A stretch of DNA of 64,000 nt from an uncultured Lachnospiraceae bacterium. Its GTDB lineage: Bacteria; Bacillota; Clostridia; Lachnospirales; Lachnospiraceae. This document shows positions 61,848 through 64,000 of this stretch, piece after piece. The position numbers were made by a program, and so were the translations under genes. The stretch lies in NCBI GenBank assembly GCA_910578335.1, contig CAJTPU010000001.1:124001-188000 (forward strand). Reading direction: 5' to 3'. Numbering within the stretch: position 1 is the stretch's first letter; every line of letters begins with the position of its first letter. The notes below the pieces were generated by a model. It was not told where the DNA came from, searched no databases, and worked only from the letters and a program-made list of their open reading frames with translations.

Positions 61848-62768
61848 CTATTCCAGAATATCCCCGGCTTTCAATACCACAGCCGCCTCATACCGCCGAA
61901 CCAGAAGCGAACCGTCCACCGTCCGCACAATGGGCTGGTTATCGAACACCTCTATGACCTCGCCCGGCCTGTAGCCGGAAAAATCCAGCATCTCGTCAAA
62001 GGGCACCGCATCCCATATGAGCACCTTTTCTTCTCCCACATAGGCAAACGCCCCGGGAAACGGCGCGCTCACCCCTCGTATCAGATTGTAAATATCCCGC
62101 GTCTTGCCGTGAAAATCTATTTTGCCGTCTGCCGCAGTACGCTTTTCATACCAGGAATCAAAATCCTTGGAATCCGTCCTGATTTTGATATTGCCCTCGG
62201 CGTAGGCTGCAAGCAGCCTGCGAATCAGATTCTGCGAACAGATGATGTTTTTGTACTGCATACTCCTGACGGTATCGTGCTGTGTGATGGCGCACATCTC
62301 ATTGGCAAAAATGTTCGGACTGTCCGCCTTTTCGTCATATCGGAACAAATTCAGGTTAAAACGAGTATCTCCGTTGATAATGGACCAGTTTAAGGGAGAA
62401 CGCCCCCTGCCGTAAGGAAGGTAAGCGCAGTTTCCGTGAAAACCGAATACGCCGTACCGAAAGCGTTCCAGCACCGCGGCGGGTATCAGCCTCTGCCAGC
62501 CCATAGAGATGCCGATATCAAACTCATTCTCCGCAAAAAAAGCAAGCGTCGCCTCGTCCTTTAAGGCATAGCTGTCCACCTCGCGCACGGGAATCCCGTA
62601 TTCTTTTGTCAACGAGGACAGCCCCTTGAAGCCCGAAACCTGATTTTTGTGGAGCACCTCACCACTGATGGTAACCACCAAATCTACCTTGCGGATATTT
62701 TTTTGGATAAACTCCACAATCCGCTCGGTGGTGTCCTTTACGCCAAACACAACAAGCCGGTATTTCAT
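61848..62768 (-). CDS. Formyltransferase-like protein (sugar N-formyltransferase candidate)
   Basis: A 306-residue protein with a formyltransferase N-domain and the C-terminal domain of the Fmt/ArnA type (KIDFHGKTRDIYNLIRGVS, FPGAFAY). The active-site region reads GFHGNCAYLPYGRGRSPLNW: the histidine is kept, but the Asn two residues before it in Fmt (N-x-H) is Gly. The Asp is probably that of EKADSPNIF. This suggests an amino-sugar formyltransferase or a related variant rather than housekeeping tRNA Fmt. AAAGGAAGTTACAG precedes the ATG. Its substrate could be the 3-amino sugar of the 24-kb operon or a HexNAc-derived amine. Confidence 0.75.
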   Translation of the reverse strand: MKYRLVVFGVKDTTERIVEFIQKNIRKVDLVVTISGEVLHKNQVSGFKGLSSLTKEYGIPVREVDSYALKDEATLAFFAENEFDIGISMGWQRLIPAAVLERFRYGVFGFHGNCAYLPYGRGRSPLNWSIINGDTRFNLNLFRYDEKADSPNIFANEMCAITQHDTVRSMQYKNIICSQNLIRRLLAAYAEGNIKIRTDSKDFDSWYEKRTAADGKIDFHGKTRDIYNLIRGVSAPFPGAFAYVGEEKVLIWDAVPFDEMLDFSGYRPGEVIEVFDNQPIVRTVDGSLLVRRYEAAVVLKAGDILE

Positions 62769-62815
62769 CTGTAACTTCCTTTCCGTATCTGCTTAGTCAA
62801 TTGTAAAACCCGCTC

Positions 62816-63790
62816 TTACAAATTAGCCCTATACCAGTCAATAGCAAGCGCAATTCCTGCCTTAAAATCATATTCCGGATTGTATCCTAAAAGCTCCCGC
62901 GCCTTGCCGATATCCGCATTGGAGTCCTTGATATCGCCCGGGCGGTCCGGTCCGAATTTCGGCTCGATTTCCTTGCCCAGAGCGCCGCACAAATCATAGT
63001 AGATATCAATGAGGAATTCCCTGCCGCCCGCGCCGATATTAAATGCCTCGCCCGCCGCCTCGGAGGAAGCCAGACACGCCTTTAGGTTTGCCTCGATAAC
63101 ATTGTCTATATACGTAAAGTCGCGGGACTGCCTGCCGTCGCCGTTAATGGTAGGCGCCTCGTCTGCTAAAAGCTGCTTGATAAACTTAGGAATCACCGCC
63201 GCGTACATGCCCTCCGGATTCTGCCGCCTGCCAAACACATTGAAATAGCGGAGTCCATAGGTATCCAGCCCGTACAGCACCTTATACAGCCTTCCGTATT
63301 CCTCGTCCACCCGCTTGGTGAGAGCGTAAGGGGATAGCAGCTTTCCCTCCGCGCCTTCCTTCTTGGGAAGCACCGGATGGTCGCCATACACGGAGGAGCT
63401 TGAAGCGTACACAAATTTTTTCACGCCGCTCTGCCTTGCCGCCTCCATCATGTTTAAAGTACCCCTAATATTGATTTCTTCATATAAAAGCGGCATCTCA
63501 ATGCTTCTCGGCACGCTGCCCCATGCCGCCTGATTGAGCACATAATCCGCCTCCTGACATGCCGCCATGCAGGTATCCAAATCACGGATGTCACCCTTGA
63601 TAAACGAAAACCTGCCGCTCTGCTCCAAATGCGCCACATTGTCATAGCTGCCCGTGGAAAGGTTGTCCAGACAGCGCACGGTATAGCCCATCTCCACCAG
63701 CGCTTCACAGAGGTTGGAACCGATAAAGCCGGCTCCTCCCGTCACCAGAAAAACGCTGTCCGCTTCAAATTTCAAGTCCTTATAGCCCAT
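62816..63790 (-). CDS. UDP-N-acetylhexosamine 4-epimerase-like SDR (WbpP/TviC type)
   Basis: Extended SDR of 324 residues: GGAGFIG (18-24), the QAAWGSVPRSIEMP segment typical of WbpP/TviC/WbgU, Tyr155-X3-Lys159 and FNVFGRRQNPEGMYAAVIPKF. Members interconvert UDP-GlcNAc and UDP-GalNAc, or their uronic acids. The ATG at 63790 follows GGGAG; an ATG 33 nt earlier is within reach but worse placed. It differs from the UDP-glucuronate epimerase at 885-1925. It probably provides GalNAc or a GalNAcA-type precursor. Confidence 0.85.
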   Translation of the reverse strand: MGYKDLKFEADSVFLVTGGAGFIGSNLCEALVEMGYTVRCLDNLSTGSYDNVAHLEQSGRFSFIKGDIRDLDTCMAACQEADYVLNQAAWGSVPRSIEMPLLYEEINIRGTLNMMEAARQSGVKKFVYASSSSVYGDHPVLPKKEGAEGKLLSPYALTKRVDEEYGRLYKVLYGLDTYGLRYFNVFGRRQNPEGMYAAVIPKFIKQLLADEAPTINGDGRQSRDFTYIDNVIEANLKACLASSEAAGEAFNIGAGGREFLIDIYYDLCGALGKEIEPKFGPDRPGDIKDSNADIGKARELLGYNPEYDFKAGIALAIDWYRANL

Positions 63791-63807
63791 ATTTTCTCCC
63801 TTTAGAA

Positions 63808-64000
63808 TCATTGTTTTTCCCAAATTTCCACATATCTTCCGCCCAAAAAGGGTCCCATATGCTCAATTCGTTTGTAATTTGGAGGCAATATCTTCTCCCA
63901 ATCTAAAAAATGGCTTGTACCCTCTTCCGGTACAGTATCCACGACAAAATGCTTTACTTGATTCTTTTCTGCCACTCTTCGGTATGGATTTATCCATGTC
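63808..64000 (-). CDS. C-terminal end of an unidentified protein, running off the right edge
   Basis: An open frame on the minus strand enters from the right edge and ends with TGA at 63808-63810, 17 bp before the epimerase start. The 63 visible residues include WEKILPPNYKRIEHMGPFLG and end RYVEIWEKQ. This resembles the soluble extracytoplasmic tail of membrane glycosyltransferases (compare the tail domains at 4590 and 42076), but the fragment is too short to assign. Direction and spacing fit membership of the same operon. Confidence 0.55.
   Translation of the reverse strand, partial: TWINPYRRVAEKNQVKHFVVDTVPEEGTSHFLDWEKILPPNYKRIEHMGPFLGGRYVEIWEKQ

Noticed and set aside
61848..62768. Housekeeping methionyl-tRNA formyltransferase
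   Set aside because: The N-x-H active-site motif is altered, and there is no def or priA neighbour; the glycan context favours a sugar formyltransferase.

Overview
This 64 kb window is almost entirely a polysaccharide (capsule, exopolysaccharide or cell-wall glycan) biosynthesis island. No ribosomal, tRNA or central housekeeping gene is seen. AGGAGG-type ribosome binding sites, sigma-A promoters with 17-bp spacers, short U-tailed terminators, frequent GTG/TTG starts, moderate GC and protein families common in gut Clostridia suggest a Firmicute, most likely Lachnospiraceae. That placement is an inference. Most genes lie on the minus strand and are read right to left. A three-gene plus-strand block sits at 31.57-35.54 kb.

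Right to left. (1) 64.0-45.1 kb: a UDP-HexNAc 4-epimerase, a formyltransferase, two deacetylase-like proteins, many glycosyltransferases (GT2, GT4, GT11, GT17, DUF5672), an ABC flippase, two large membrane proteins and a sulfatase-fold transferase. (2) 45.0-38.7 kb: Wzy-like polymerase, initiating sugar-phosphate transferase, a GT39-like remnant, two GT4 enzymes and a radical SAM/SPASM protein. (3) 38.5-35.6 kb: an acyltransferase-3 and a GT-C-like protein, each behind a copy of the same duplicated promoter. (4) Plus strand 31.6-35.5 kb: GT4, AsnB-type amidotransferase, GT11. (5) 31.4-25.2 kb: MBOAT acyltransferase with two tandem SGNH partners, GT4, GT2 and a CatB-like acetyltransferase, from a promoter at 31.46 kb to a terminator at 25.2 kb. 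(6) 25.2-17.0 kb: an operon from a perfect-consensus promoter to a terminator, encoding a 3-amino-3,6-dideoxysugar pair (aminotransferase and FdtA-like cupin), GT2, pyruvyl transferase, ferredoxin-like oxidoreductase, GT92, Wzx and a methyltransferase. (7) 16.9-15.3 kb: a second Wzx with its own promoter. (8) 15.2-6.2 kb: the most interesting part, described below. (9) 6.1-0 kb: two membrane proteins, UDP-glucose dehydrogenase, UDP-glucuronate 4-epimerase and a GT4 running off the left edge.

The 15.2-6.2 kb region carries CDP-glucose synthase, CDP-glucose 4,6-dehydratase and the [2Fe-2S] 3-dehydrase RfbH, all needed for CDP-4-keto-3,6-dideoxyhexose. Between them lie acylating acetaldehyde dehydrogenase, 4-hydroxy-2-oxovalerate aldolase, a ThDP-dependent acetolactate-synthase-like enzyme and an SDR reductase. 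I propose that aldolase and dehydrogenase make 4-hydroxy-2-oxovalerate, that the ThDP enzyme decarboxylates it and adds a C4 acyl group to the sugar 4-ketone (as YerE adds C2 in yersiniose synthesis), and that the SDR reduces the product. This would give a CDP-3,6-dideoxyhexose with a 4-C-(1,3-dihydroxybutyl) branch, resembling erwiniose. A probable transcription attenuator precedes rfbG.

Uronic-acid genes plus AsnB suggest an amidated uronic acid. The pyruvyl transferase, MBOAT/SGNH set and acyltransferases suggest heavy decoration. Three exporters and about twenty glycosyltransferase modules suggest more than one glycan, or stacked clusters.
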